Assembly (NCBI GenBank): GCA_036272735.1
Contig: DATAYF010000441.1
Span: forward strand, 1-14,474
DNA length: 14,474 nucleotides
Direction of reading: 5' to 3'
DNA from: DATAYF01 sp036272735
GTDB lineage: Bacteria > Chloroflexota > Ktedonobacteria > Ktedonobacterales > Ktedonobacteraceae
A program made the translations under genes and the position numbers. Positions 1-6,818 of the stretch are shown here, piece after piece. Positions within the stretch are counted from its first letter, which is position 1. Every line of letters starts with the position of its first letter. Under the pieces are notes generated by a model that was not told where the DNA came from, made no database searches, and saw only the letters and a program-made list of their open reading frames with translations.

Positions 1-138
1 TCACGAAGGACCCTCACGCGGTCCAGCGCCTGGAAATGGGCCGCGTGCACTGGGTGAGCCTTCCCAGTGCACTGGGAAGGCTCACCCAGTGCACGCGGCC
101 CATTTCCAGGCGCTGGACCGCGTGAGGGTCCTTCGTGA
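1..138. repeat. Perfect 138-bp palindrome at the window edge
   Basis: Bases 1-69 are the exact reverse complement of 70-138, with no spacer; the centre lies between 69 and 70. The left arm stops only because the window starts there, so the true palindrome may be longer. It replaces the expected 5' end of the glycosidase gene to its right. A spacer-free perfect palindrome of this size is unstable in most cells and is typical of fold-back chimeric reads or contig-end artefacts. A real inverted duplication is the alternative. Confidence 0.9.
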
Positions 139-160
139 GGGTCCTTCGTGAGGGTCCTTG
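122..160. repeat. 13-bp tandem repeat, three copies
   Basis: The unit gtgagggtccttc occurs at 122-134, 135-147 and 148-160; the last copy differs only in its final base. The first copy and a few bases of the second lie inside the right arm of the palindrome. Since 13 is not a multiple of 3, each copy shifts the reading frame. The array sits exactly where the glycosidase gene loses its upstream part. Confidence 0.9.
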
Positions 161-1299
161 CTGGCAGTCAGTGCAAAAGAGCCTCGCAAACCCGGCAATA
201 CATTGTAACGGCTTCTGGAAACGCTTTGCCGATCAGACGGACGATTATTTTCCACCGCCTGCCTTCTGGGAAACCGAGAGAATCGCACAGGTCCCAAAAA
301 AATCGACGGACATCCGGCGTTATTCAGCCTCCGGTGCACGCGACTGCCGTTTTGCATATGTATCGTCAGGCGCAAGATGTTGAGCAGTCCCGGTCCTTCC
401 TGGCTGAGGCATTTCCGCATTTGAAAGTCTGGCATGCGTATCTGTACCGTGAACGTGATCCACAAGGTCAAGGGCTGGTCTTTATCCGCCATCCCTGGGA
501 GTCTCAGGATAACTCGCCGATCTGGGATCCGATCTATCAGCGTATGCAGTTGAAGCCAGAAGATATTCCGGCGTATACACGTGTTGATACCAAAAAGGTG
601 CATGCTGATCTGCGGCCGCGCAATGCAGACTATGATCGCTATGCCTATCTGGTCAAGTTGTTTGCTACTCACGACTATAATGAGGCGAACATTGCGCTTG
701 ACTGCCCATTCCTGGTGCAGGACGTGCTCTTCAATGCCTTGCTTTGCCAGGGCAACCGGGATCTGGCGGAGGTTGCCCGGATTCTGGGAGAGGACCCCAT
801 CCCCTTCGAGCAGCTGGCAGAACGCACCGCTCAGGCTATCAATCAAAAGCTTTGGGATGAGGAGCATGGCATCTATATCGGTTTTGATCTGGTGGCTGGC
901 GAATCTATCCATACTCATGCTGCAGCCGGCTTCCTGCCACTGTTTGCGGGTATTCCTGATGTGGATCGTGCCAGGCGCAAGTATCGCTATCTGAACTCGA
1001 GTTGCTTCTGTCGTGTGGATGAAGATACCTATCCAGTCCCCACCTACGATAGACACGCATCTGATTTTGAACCATCCCGCTACTGGCGTGGTCCGATCTG
1101 GATGAATATCGATTGGTTGCTCTATCATGGGCTCCAGCGCTACGGGTTCATTGAATATGCCAAGCGTATCCAGCAATCGATGATAGATCTGGTTCAGCAG
1201 CACGGTTTTTACGAATACTACAACCCTCTGAGTGGTGAGGGACATGGAACCGATCAGTTTTCGTGGACGGCTGCTCTCCTCATAGATCTGCTTTCTTAA
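161..1299 (+). pseudogene. GH63/MGH1-like glycoside hydrolase, 5'-truncated and frameshifted
   Basis: The encoded protein is an (alpha/alpha)6-barrel glycosidase of the MGH1 type, a family that includes hydrolases of mannosylglycerate and glucosylglycerate. Family-like segments are RTSGVIQPPVHA, HPWESQDNSPIWD, RYWRGPIWMNIDW and YYNPLSGEGHGTDQFSWTAA. Candidate catalytic acids are the Asp of NSPIWD (codon 526-528) and the Glu of SGEGHG near the C-terminus. From about 200 to 300 the family-like sequence (DDYFPPPAFWE) is in frame 3; from about 301 it is in frame 1. Removing one A from the A7 run at 296-302 joins them as VPKNRRTSG. Roughly the first 90-100 residues, including the usual N-terminal part of the barrel, are missing and are replaced by the repeats at 1-160. 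An uninterrupted frame-1 ORF from GTG 148 exists, but its first ~50 residues are not family-like. The substrate is not known. Confidence 0.85.
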
Positions 1300-1320
1300 C
1301 CTGGCCTAGTGCAAGATCAG

Positions 1321-1401
1321 AAGACCTATTGTGTAAGAGATAGAGCGTTCCTCATGCTGGTTGAGCAGAGGAACATTGGTTCCCATTACACAACAGGTCT
1401 T
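1321..1401. repeat. Nested inverted repeat (long stem-loop) beside an IS relic
   Basis: The outer arms 1321-1336 and 1386-1401 are complementary at 15 of 16 bases. Inside them a second stem pairs about 11 bases of 1347-1358 with 1364-1374. The unpaired gaps on the two sides are nearly equal (10 and 11 nt), giving one long interrupted hairpin. It lies between the glycosidase stop and the stop codon of the transposase relic, where the terminal repeat of the insertion sequence would be expected. It could therefore be an IS end, or two abutting IS ends in inverse orientation. No poly-T tract follows, so it is not an obvious terminator. Confidence 0.7.
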
Positions 1402-1432
1402 TGGATTCTGCATTAGAGCGCCGGTTGAGAAA

Positions 1433-1935
1433 TCAAGCTGCATCGTGAAGATCAGCTTGGAGCAACCGGAAACGGGCCAGGACGTGCAGCTTGTGGACGA
1501 CCGCACAGCGACGCAGGTCGAAGGGATTCTTGCATAGGCCACGATAGCGCGCTCGCCATCCCTGCCATCGGCCAATATGGGCAAGAGTATGCTCAACTGC
1601 CACTCGCTCACGCAGTTAGGCGCAGCCTTGTTGGGTCTGTTGGGTCTGTTGACGCTCTGCTAACTCGATAAGTAAGGCTTCATCGGCATGAATACTCACG
1701 CTGCGCCCTTTGGCACTGGTTGTGCATTAGGCTTTCAAAGGACACTGAACGCAAACGTCTTTGGAAAAATGAACGAGGTCACCGGGTACAAAGAGCATTT
1801 CTTGTTCAGCGGGACAACGGATCAGCTGTCGATCTCAATCCAAAGTGAACGCCTGCTTAGAAAAGCGCTTCCCCTCGTGAACGGGCACACACGAGCGGGA
1901 ATGAATAGAACAGCCTATAAAGCTGATCGATGAGC
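1433..1935 (-). pseudogene. IS1182-type transposase, C-terminal relic with stop codons
   Basis: Read on the minus strand this is the last part of a DDE transposase. In order one sees GKRFSKQAFTLD, then CPAEQEMLFVPGDLVHF, a Cys-x2-Cys pair (VCVQCPLKA), GRSVSIHADEALLIEL, and finally RVAVEHTLAHIGRWQGWRAR with NPFDLRRCAVVHKLHVLAR before a stop at 1433-1435. This order (Cys motifs, then R-VEH and RRxAVVxxLHV) matches the DDE_Tnp_1_6 domain found in IS1182-type transposases. At least three in-frame stops interrupt it: after FTLD, after CPLKA and after QGCA. The N-terminal catalytic half is absent. A 9-bp tandem duplication (1631-1648) inserts a repeated QTQ stretch. The family assignment rests on recalled motifs. 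Confidence 0.85.
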
Positions 1936-2010
1936 ATTACGGAGCATTGATAAAATAGCTCTCCTGCACTTCATCTCAGCTTCGCGCATATCATCCCTAC
2001 GAGCAAATAG

Positions 2011-2334
2011 CGGCGTATTGAGGAAGTGCTGGGCATGCTCACCGACACCGATATCCTGGTGGTCACGGAACTTTCCCGTCTGGGGCGGAGCACCGTTGAA
2101 GTTATCACCCTTGTCAATGAACTCGTTATTCGCAATATTCGCGTAATCATTCTCAAACAACACCTGGATATCAGCCAACATGACATGAACTCCAAAATAA
2201 TGATCACACTCTTTTCTCTGTTTGCAGAATTGGAACGCGATCTCATTAGCCTGCGAACCAAAGAAGCCCTGGCTGCGAAAAAGCAACAAGGTATCACGTT
2301 GGGAAAACCAATCAGCGTTGCTACTAACGTTTAA
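2011..2334 (+). pseudogene. Serine recombinase (resolvase/invertase) fragment
   Basis: The frame encodes RRIEEVLGMLTDTDILVV, then TELSRLGRSTVEVI, KQHLDIS and LFSLFAELERDLISLRTKEA, ending GITLGKPISVATNV. The ELSRLGRS block and the ERDLIS-RT-E helix ending in G-x-x-LGKP are hallmarks of the resolvase catalytic domain of small serine recombinases. The first ~50 residues with the nucleophilic serine (YxRVS region) are missing. An in-frame TAG at 2008-2010 directly precedes the recognisable part, possibly a mutated CAG. The C-terminal DNA-binding helix-turn-helix is also absent (about 100 residues against about 185-210 usually). It is therefore catalytically dead. GTG 2026 is the first possible start inside the fragment, but no ribosome-binding site was noticed. 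It lies next to the transposase relic and probably belongs to the same debris. Confidence 0.85.
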
Positions 2335-2355
2335 GCCGTTCACATGGCCCTCGAA

Positions 2356-2376
2356 GCTCGAAGGTCGAGCCTTTTT
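2356..2376 (+). terminator. Intrinsic terminator after the recombinase relic
   Basis: A 6-bp GC-rich stem (2356-2361 with 2365-2370, 3-nt loop) is followed by five T's at 2372-2376. It lies 22 bp after the recombinase stop and points in the same direction. Confidence 0.65.
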
Positions 2377-2407
2377 GCAAGCAAGAGCTTTCAAGATGTG
2401 AGCGCAA

Positions 2408-2439
2408 ACGTAGGATAGAACTGCAGTTCTATCCTACGT
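2408..2439. terminator. 32-bp perfect palindrome, probable terminator between convergent genes
   Basis: Bases 2408-2423 and 2424-2439 are exact reverse complements with no spacer. On the plus strand a T-run follows at 2446-2450. On the minus strand only a short T stretch follows. It lies between the plus-strand recombinase relic (stop 2334) and the minus-strand DUF892 gene (stop 2500), about 60 bp beyond the latter. It may stop transcripts from both sides. A protein-binding palindrome is an alternative. Confidence 0.6.
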
Positions 2440-2499
2440 GCGACCTTTTTCGTCAGGCCGATAGGCCAAGAGGGAATAAACTCTTCCACCTGCTTTCTT

Positions 2500-3003
2500 T
2501 TAGCGCGACTTTGTGCCTTCAGCTATGCGCTTCCCCAGTTCATGACCAATTTTCGCGAGCTTTTTGTCTGCGGCTTCCTCTTGCAGCTTGTTCTCTTCCA
2601 AAAGAGGCACCACTTGCACAAGCCCCAGATTGTTCGCATCATCGATCAGACCGGCATACTTTGCTGTTTCTATAGCTTCGCTCTCACGAGCAGAACACAG
2701 ATCGTACTTGGTAAGCATCGCGGGTGCTGGCTGCTGCTGGACAAACATCTCATGGTCCTGGATCAGCCCCTTCACGGTCTGGCAGTCTACGATCTTAGGC
2801 TGGTCGCCCAACATCTGGAAGCACTGCTCAAGGTTACGAGCGTGCTGGCGCGTCTCCTGTTCATGTTCCGTGAGAGCGGTCTTCGCTTCCTGGTTATCTA
2901 CCTCTTTGGCTAAAATAGGGAGAACCTTCACAAGTTTCTGTTCAACGTCATACATCTCCGCAAGTTTGTGAAGGAATAGCTCCTGAGGATCTCGAATTGC
3001 CAT
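2500..3003 (-). CDS. Ferritin-like DUF892 family protein (YciE/YciF type)
   Basis: The 167-residue protein opens with DPQELFLHKLAEMYDVEQKL and continues as four long, charged helices, the pattern of the DUF892 ferritin-like family (PF05974), whose usual size is about 160-170 residues. Repeated E-x2-H and E/Q-rich helical segments (for example EHEQETRQHARNLEQCF and EEEAADKKLAKIGHELGKRI-like sequence near the end) fit a four-helix bundle. Members are induced by general or osmotic stress in several bacteria; their biochemical role is unsettled, and di-iron binding is suggested rather than proven. The ATG at 3003 follows an AAAGGAA ribosome site (3011-3017) at good spacing. A 9-bp-stem hairpin in the leader (3023-3053) lies just upstream of that site. 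The gene stands alone, convergent with the recombinase relic. Confidence 0.9.
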   Translation of the reverse strand: MAIRDPQELFLHKLAEMYDVEQKLVKVLPILAKEVDNQEAKTALTEHEQETRQHARNLEQCFQMLGDQPKIVDCQTVKGLIQDHEMFVQQQPAPAMLTKYDLCSARESEAIETAKYAGLIDDANNLGLVQVVPLLEENKLQEEAADKKLAKIGHELGKRIAEGTKSR

Positions 3004-3022
3004 GGTCTGGTTCCTTTCTCAA

Positions 3023-3053
3023 GGCCCAATACATACAATGATGCTATTGGGCC
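3023..3053 (-). promoter_or_regulatory. Inverted repeat in the leader of the DUF892 gene
   Basis: Perfect 9-bp arms at 3023-3031 and 3045-3053 surround a 13-nt loop. In the minus-strand transcript the hairpin ends about 6 nt before the Shine-Dalgarno sequence. It could be an operator or an RNA hairpin that affects translation. No T-run follows, which argues against a simple attenuator. Confidence 0.5.
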
Positions 3054-3375
3054 GCTCTATCACCCATCGTATTTTTCGTTCCCTGGCTCATTTATTCAGG
3101 GAACCAAGCTCCTCATCTCGCCCAACCATAGAGCATCAAGAGGTGGCTCACAAATAGTATAAAGACCGGGCGAAGGGAAAGGTGGCAAGAGCATCAAGAC
3201 ACACCGTTCCAATTGTGCACACCTGAACCTTACGGCTGTTTAACTGGTACTGATCCTTTTGTTTCTCTTTCAGGACCTCTGGCAGAGAAGTAAATAGCCC
3301 TGCTTTGCGTGTGCGCTCCCGCGTTCACGAGGTGATTGCGCATGCACTGTCTTCCTCGTAGTCAGACGGGGAGTG
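3054..3375. other. Gene-free stretch between the DUF892 and DUF2795 genes
   Basis: No open frame here resembles a protein. The only clear structure is a hairpin with 8-bp perfect arms (3078-3085 and 3097-3104, 11-nt loop), about 75 bp upstream of the DUF892 start. It may be part of that promoter region. I could not fix a -35/-10 pair with confidence. Confidence 0.5.
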
Positions 3376-3403
3376 CCGCAGGACGGAGCGTCCCGTCCTG
3401 CGG
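3376..3403 (-). terminator. Strong GC-rich hairpin downstream of the DUF2795 gene
   Basis: Perfect 11-bp arms at 3376-3386 and 3393-3403 enclose a 6-nt loop, starting 36 bp after the stop of the minus-strand gene. The position suits a transcription terminator, but no T-run follows on the minus strand. It may therefore only pause transcription or protect the mRNA 3' end. Confidence 0.5.
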
Positions 3404-3438
3404 TAGTTTCTCCTCCTTTCTTCCGCCAGGAGCGATCT

Positions 3439-3630
3439 CTAGGCAAACTGACCAATAGCTTTGGCGACGTCCGTTGGCTTATTGAACGTCTCATCGGGCA
3501 TCCGTTTGATGGTGTCAAGCACCTCCTGTGGGGCGTTATTCTGCTCGGCACGTTTGATCAGATCTTGTTTTCTCGCCGGATAATCGACTCCTGCGAGATA
3601 CTTCTCCACCTCTTTTGGACTCACTGCCAT
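3439..3630 (-). CDS. Small DUF2795 domain protein
   Basis: This 63-residue protein is built almost entirely from one DUF2795-like domain: SPKEVEKYLAGVDYPARKQD, then AEQNNAPQEVLDTIKRMPDE, ending in a TDVAKAIGQF segment. Typical family features are the YPA turn, the NAP-x-EVL helix and the final V-x-KA(I/L)G. The function of the family is unknown. It is common in soil bacteria and often sits beside stress genes, as here beside DUF892. The start is ATG 3630, because AAGGAG lies 8-9 nt upstream on the minus strand. A longer in-frame ORF to 3669 has no ribosome site and adds 13 residues foreign to the domain. A 24-bp tandem repeat lies about 50 bp upstream, and a strong hairpin follows the gene, so it is probably a single-gene transcript. 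Confidence 0.85.
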   Translation of the reverse strand: MAVSPKEVEKYLAGVDYPARKQDLIKRAEQNNAPQEVLDTIKRMPDETFNKPTDVAKAIGQFA

Positions 3631-3678
3631 GATCTGTTTCTCCTTTTGAAACGCACTTTTCGTGATCACGCCTACCGC

Positions 3679-3726
3679 GATACCTCATTCGTACTTACAG
3701 GTGATACCTCATTCGTACTTACAGGT
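3679..3726. repeat. 24-bp perfect tandem repeat upstream of the DUF2795 gene
   Basis: Two identical 24-bp copies lie at 3679-3702 and 3703-3726, ending 49 bp before the DUF2795 start codon. A 10-bp palindrome (cgtgatcacg, 3661-3670) lies between them and the gene. The position fits paired activator or repressor sites or a duplicated promoter, but slippage without function is equally possible. Confidence 0.85.
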
Positions 3727-4047
3727 AATGGACTCCGAGAAGGAGACCCCGTAAGGGACACGAACCATGCAGGATGACCGTGACAACATGATTGGTGCTC
3801 TGGAAAGGAGGAGTATGGGGCTTTTCCCACTGAAGGGGGTGCCTTTGCCCCAGGATGAAAAGCCGGGTGAAGAGCACCCGGCGAGCAATGCATCAGCGTA
3901 AGACCCTCCTCTCAACACCCTCACAGAACAGGGAGAACTTCTAGGGAGTGCCTGGGAACCTAGCACAGGGCGGTCTCCGCCTCGCTCTTCAAAGCGAACG
4001 GAAGAGATGCTGTGCAGAAAGGAAGAAGGGCTTCCTGGCTCGTTTGT
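3727..4047. other. Gene-free stretch with a cluster of hairpins
   Basis: Translations here are low-complexity or irregular and match no family I know. Nested complementary segments occur at 3808-3813 with 3906-3911 (6 bp), 3819-3826 with 3857-3864 (8 bp), and 3862-3869 with 3875-3882 (8 bp, 5-nt loop). The last two share three bases, so they cannot both form fully. The block could encode a folded RNA, but I recognise no known RNA class. Confidence 0.4.
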
Positions 4048-4100
4048 GAGGCCCGGATGAGGCCCGGATGAGGAGCATGTGAGAGCACGTGGAGCACGTG
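4048..4100. repeat. Two short tandem duplications
   Basis: An 11-bp unit (gaggcccggat) is duplicated at 4048-4058 and 4059-4069. A 9-bp unit (gagcacgtg) is duplicated at 4083-4091 and 4092-4100. Both are exact and lie in non-coding DNA beyond the 3' end of the PLD gene. Confidence 0.85.
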
Positions 4101-4218
4101 AACAAGACGAGGAGAATGAGGAGAACCACTCAGAACCACGATGCGCTAGCAGGCGGGGACAGATTCCGCGATGAGCATGGGTTCAGTGCCACCGGGGCCA
4201 CAACACAGAGAGTGAAGG

Positions 4219-4281
4219 GTCCACACGGGTCCACACGAGTCCACACGAGTCCACACGGGTGTGCACCTATTGTGCACCTAT
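4219..4281. repeat. 10-bp x4 array followed by an 11-bp x2 repeat
   Basis: The unit gtccacacg(g/a) repeats four times from 4219 to 4258. It is followed at once by two exact copies of tgtgcacctat (4260-4270, 4271-4281), which abut the stop codon of the PLD gene at 4282. With the repeats at 4048-4100 this makes the 3' flank of that gene unusually repetitive. Confidence 0.85.
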
Positions 4282-5532
4282 CTAGAACAGTGGCCGCAGC
4301 GGCCGGAGTAGGCGTTCGAGGATCTTCCACCATTGTGGGCGGTGCTGCCATTGGGCCAGGGTCATTTCCTGGCAGTGGATCGTATCTTCGGTAAAAATGG
4401 CTTCCATCTGCTGGGCTAGCGCCTCATCGCACACGACTACATTGACCTCAAAATTGTTGCGCAGACTTTGGCAATCCAAGTTGGCGGTGCCGATGGTCGA
4501 CCAGCGCCCATCTATTGTGGCGGTCTTGGCATGCAGCACGGTTGGCTGATAGAGCAGCACGCGGATGCCTGCCTGCAGGCAGCGCGTATAGTAGGCACGG
4601 GCGAGCCAGTCGGCAATCATATGGTTAGAGGCTGCGGGTAAGAGGAGACGGACATCAACGCCACGCCACGCCGCAGAGAGCAGGGCACGAAAGAGCTCGT
4701 AGTCGGGAATGAAATACGCCTGGGTCAGATAGATATGGGAGCGAGCCTGGGCAATGGCTTCCAGGTAACTGCTGCGAATAGAGGAGCGCAGGAGTGGGGG
4801 GTCGTTCCACTGGAGGTGAAGGACTGTAGGCCACGTGTGCTGGTCGAGATCGGGGAGGATTGAGAGAGCTGGCAGGGTGCTATGGTGATAGGTATTCCAG
4901 AAATCGATGAAGAAGTTTTCCAGTTGTCCGGCGTCGGGCCCGGTGATGCCCACATGCGTATCGCGCCAGGTGCTTGCATAGGAAACCCCCAGGTTATAGC
5001 CGCCAACAAAAGCATGCTGCCCGTCCACGACCAGCAGCTTGTGATGATCCCGCGGGCAGCACAGGACCCTCCACAGTGGCCACGGCGGCCACGGGTGGAT
5101 ACGTAGGGGATACGCCAGCACCGCGATGGAGGAGGGAAACCGTTTAAAGGACCGGGGAACCACCAGATTCGCGAAGCGGTCGTAGATGATCCAGACGCTG
5201 ATCCCGCGTTCCGCCGCGCGCTGGAGTTCCTGCTTCACGAGGAGACCGGCGGCATCGGCTTTCCAAATGAAGGTATCCAGGAGAATGCGCGCCCTGGCCT
5301 GCCGAATCGCCTGAAGCATGGCAGGATAGAGCTCGTGGCCATGGGTATACAGGTGGACCTCTGAGTCTCCTACCTGGATGGCGCGAGGAGAGGGACCAGT
5401 GGTACTGGGAACGCCACTCGCCACACGGGCGCGTTTTCGCCCACGGGCGTGGGCGATCAGGATGCTCCTGATCAGACCCAGCAGTGCCAGGCACGCCAGC
5501 ACCCACCATTTGTGGGGAGGTCGCTGCATCAT
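4282..5532 (-). CDS. Membrane-anchored phospholipase D / cardiolipin synthase-like protein
   Basis: The 416-residue protein has both phosphatidyltransferase signatures: H163-x-K165-x4-D170 in DHHKLLVVDG, followed by FVGGYN, and H334-x-K336-x4-D341 in LHAKTATIDG, followed by TIGTANLD. This two-domain arrangement is that of bacterial cardiolipin synthases and related PLD enzymes, which act on membrane phospholipids through a phospho-histidine intermediate. One hydrophobic segment at residues 9-26, with basic residues after it, should anchor it in the membrane; typical ClsA has two such segments. The start is ATG 5532, with AGGAG 5 nt upstream (8 nt from the adjacent ATG 5529); an in-frame ORF back to 5646 would overlap the upstream gene by 95 bp and lacks a good site. 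It begins only 19 bp after the trehalose synthase stop, so the two are likely co-transcribed. Substrate is uncertain. Confidence 0.88.
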   Translation of the reverse strand: MMQRPPHKWWVLACLALLGLIRSILIAHARGRKRARVASGVPSTTGPSPRAIQVGDSEVHLYTHGHELYPAMLQAIRQARARILLDTFIWKADAAGLLVKQELQRAAERGISVWIIYDRFANLVVPRSFKRFPSSIAVLAYPLRIHPWPPWPLWRVLCCPRDHHKLLVVDGQHAFVGGYNLGVSYASTWRDTHVGITGPDAGQLENFFIDFWNTYHHSTLPALSILPDLDQHTWPTVLHLQWNDPPLLRSSIRSSYLEAIAQARSHIYLTQAYFIPDYELFRALLSAAWRGVDVRLLLPAASNHMIADWLARAYYTRCLQAGIRVLLYQPTVLHAKTATIDGRWSTIGTANLDCQSLRNNFEVNVVVCDEALAQQMEAIFTEDTIHCQEMTLAQWQHRPQWWKILERLLRPLRPLF

Positions 5533-5551
5533 CCCATCTCCTCTCGGACCA

Positions 5552-6798
5552 CTATCTCCTAGGAAGCACGTCACGTGCCTGCTGGAGGGCGCGGAGATAC
5601 TGCAGCACGAAGGTTGGAAAAAGAAAATGCTGTCGCACCTGTTCATGGGCCTGCTTCCCCAGTTCCCTGCCAGTCACGGGATCCTCCAACAGGTTCAAGG
5701 TCATACGCGCACACGCGGCGGTGTCGTCGGCAACGTAGCCGTTCTTCCCGTGGGTAATTTGGAGGCTTAAGCCCGTGGCCGAAGTACCGACGACGGGCTG
5801 GTATTTCCACATGGCTTCGGTGGTGGTCAGGCCAAAGCCTTCGCGGGCGGAACGTTGCAGGATCACGGACGCCAGACGCTGAAAAGCATTGACCTCCCGT
5901 TGTGTGATCAGGTGGGGATCGGCGAGTACATGAATATCAGGATCGGTGCTAGCATCGTGCTGTAGATCGCGAAAGACCGCTGCCGCTTCAATATCATCTG
6001 AGGCTTCCATAGCACCAATCAGCGCGACTTGCACCGCAGGGTGACGTTGCTTCACCAGGCGATAGACATCGATCACCTGCCAGGGATTTTTCCAGGTGCT
6101 CAAGCGCGAAACTTGCGCGATGAGCGGTCGGTGGGGATCGACGCCGCACTGCAGCAAGATTCTTCTCCCCTCACTGATGGCAAGACTGCGGTTTTTGGGG
6201 CTGAACGGATTGATGGCTGGCGTGATGATAGGAGTCTGTGCTGGCGGGAGGCCACTGAAGACCGAGCGTGCGGTGGTAAACCCACAGAGGGTATACCCAC
6301 CCAGAAATGGAGTAATGTACGCCTGCCCTGGGCGCTAGGAGCAGCAGTATCGAGGTGACTCATCCAGAGGGCCGGCCGCATCCAGGGAAAACAGTTGGCC
6401 AGCGGGGCCAGTTGAAAATCATGGATATAGTAGAGATCAGCGTGGTGCTTGTGGATCTGCTGCATCACCGGAGCACCACGCAGCGTCTCCAGGAACCACT
6501 GCTGGTCTTCTTCAGCCAGGGTTCCTGATCGCATGCCTTGCAGCGCGAGAGCAAGCTGGGCGGTAAAGTGCTGCGCAGGCCCAGGTAAGGGAAGGATGGT
6601 CCAGGTATGGGGGATTCCAAGCTCTGCCATGAGCGGAAGCAGTGGCTGCAACAGCTCAGCCACACCTCCCCCTCGCGCCGTGGTATTGATGTGCAGCACA
6701 CGCAATCCTACCAGCGTTTCGGCGGCGCGATACACCTGCGACAGGACCTCTTCTCCCACCAGAGGGAGATAGCGATCTAAGCGGAGAGATCTTCTCAT
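5552..6798 (-). pseudogene. treT: TreT-like trehalose synthase (GT4), interrupted by a frameshift
   Basis: The gene encodes a GT-B glycosyltransferase of the trehalose glycosyltransferring synthase type, which forms trehalose from NDP-glucose and glucose. The first frame (6798 to about 6328, 157 residues) carries VLHINTTARGGGVAELL and DLYYIHDFQLAPLANCFPWM, ending near WMSHLDTAAPS. The second frame (about 6328 to 5552) continues with PFLGGYTLCGF, INPFSPKNRSL, ILLQCGVDPHRPLIAQVSRL, and the E-x7-E motif in REGFGLTTTEAMWKYQPVVG. One missing G in the run at 6326-6328 accounts for the shift; restoring it gives about 415 residues, close to family size. Both halves are otherwise intact, so a sequencing error or a very recent mutation is likely. 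The ribosome site before ATG 6798 is weak (GGGA 11 nt away). The symbol is tentative; related GT4 enzymes with other acceptors cannot be excluded. Confidence 0.8.
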
Positions 6799-6818
6799 GA
6801 GAGCACTGGTCCCTTTCT

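Noticed and set aside
82..1245. 387-codon open frame on the minus strand
   Set aside because: It lies opposite the GH63-like gene, whose plus-strand translation is clearly family-like; the antisense protein resembles nothing and starts in the repeats.
1306..1611. 101-codon minus-strand frame as a gene
   Set aside because: The neighbouring minus-strand frame gives the transposase tail with recognisable motifs; this frame does not.
1688..1933. 81-codon plus-strand frame
   Set aside because: It lies opposite the transposase relic and shows no family features.
3709..3966. Minus-strand frame upstream of the DUF2795 gene
   Set aside because: It runs through the 24-bp tandem repeat, has irregular composition and no ribosome site.
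4219..4281. CRISPR array
   Set aside because: Repeats are only 10-11 bp and directly adjacent with no spacers, and no cas genes are present.
4089..4394. Plus-strand frame across the tandem repeats
   Set aside because: Its sequence is translated repeats followed by antisense of the PLD gene.
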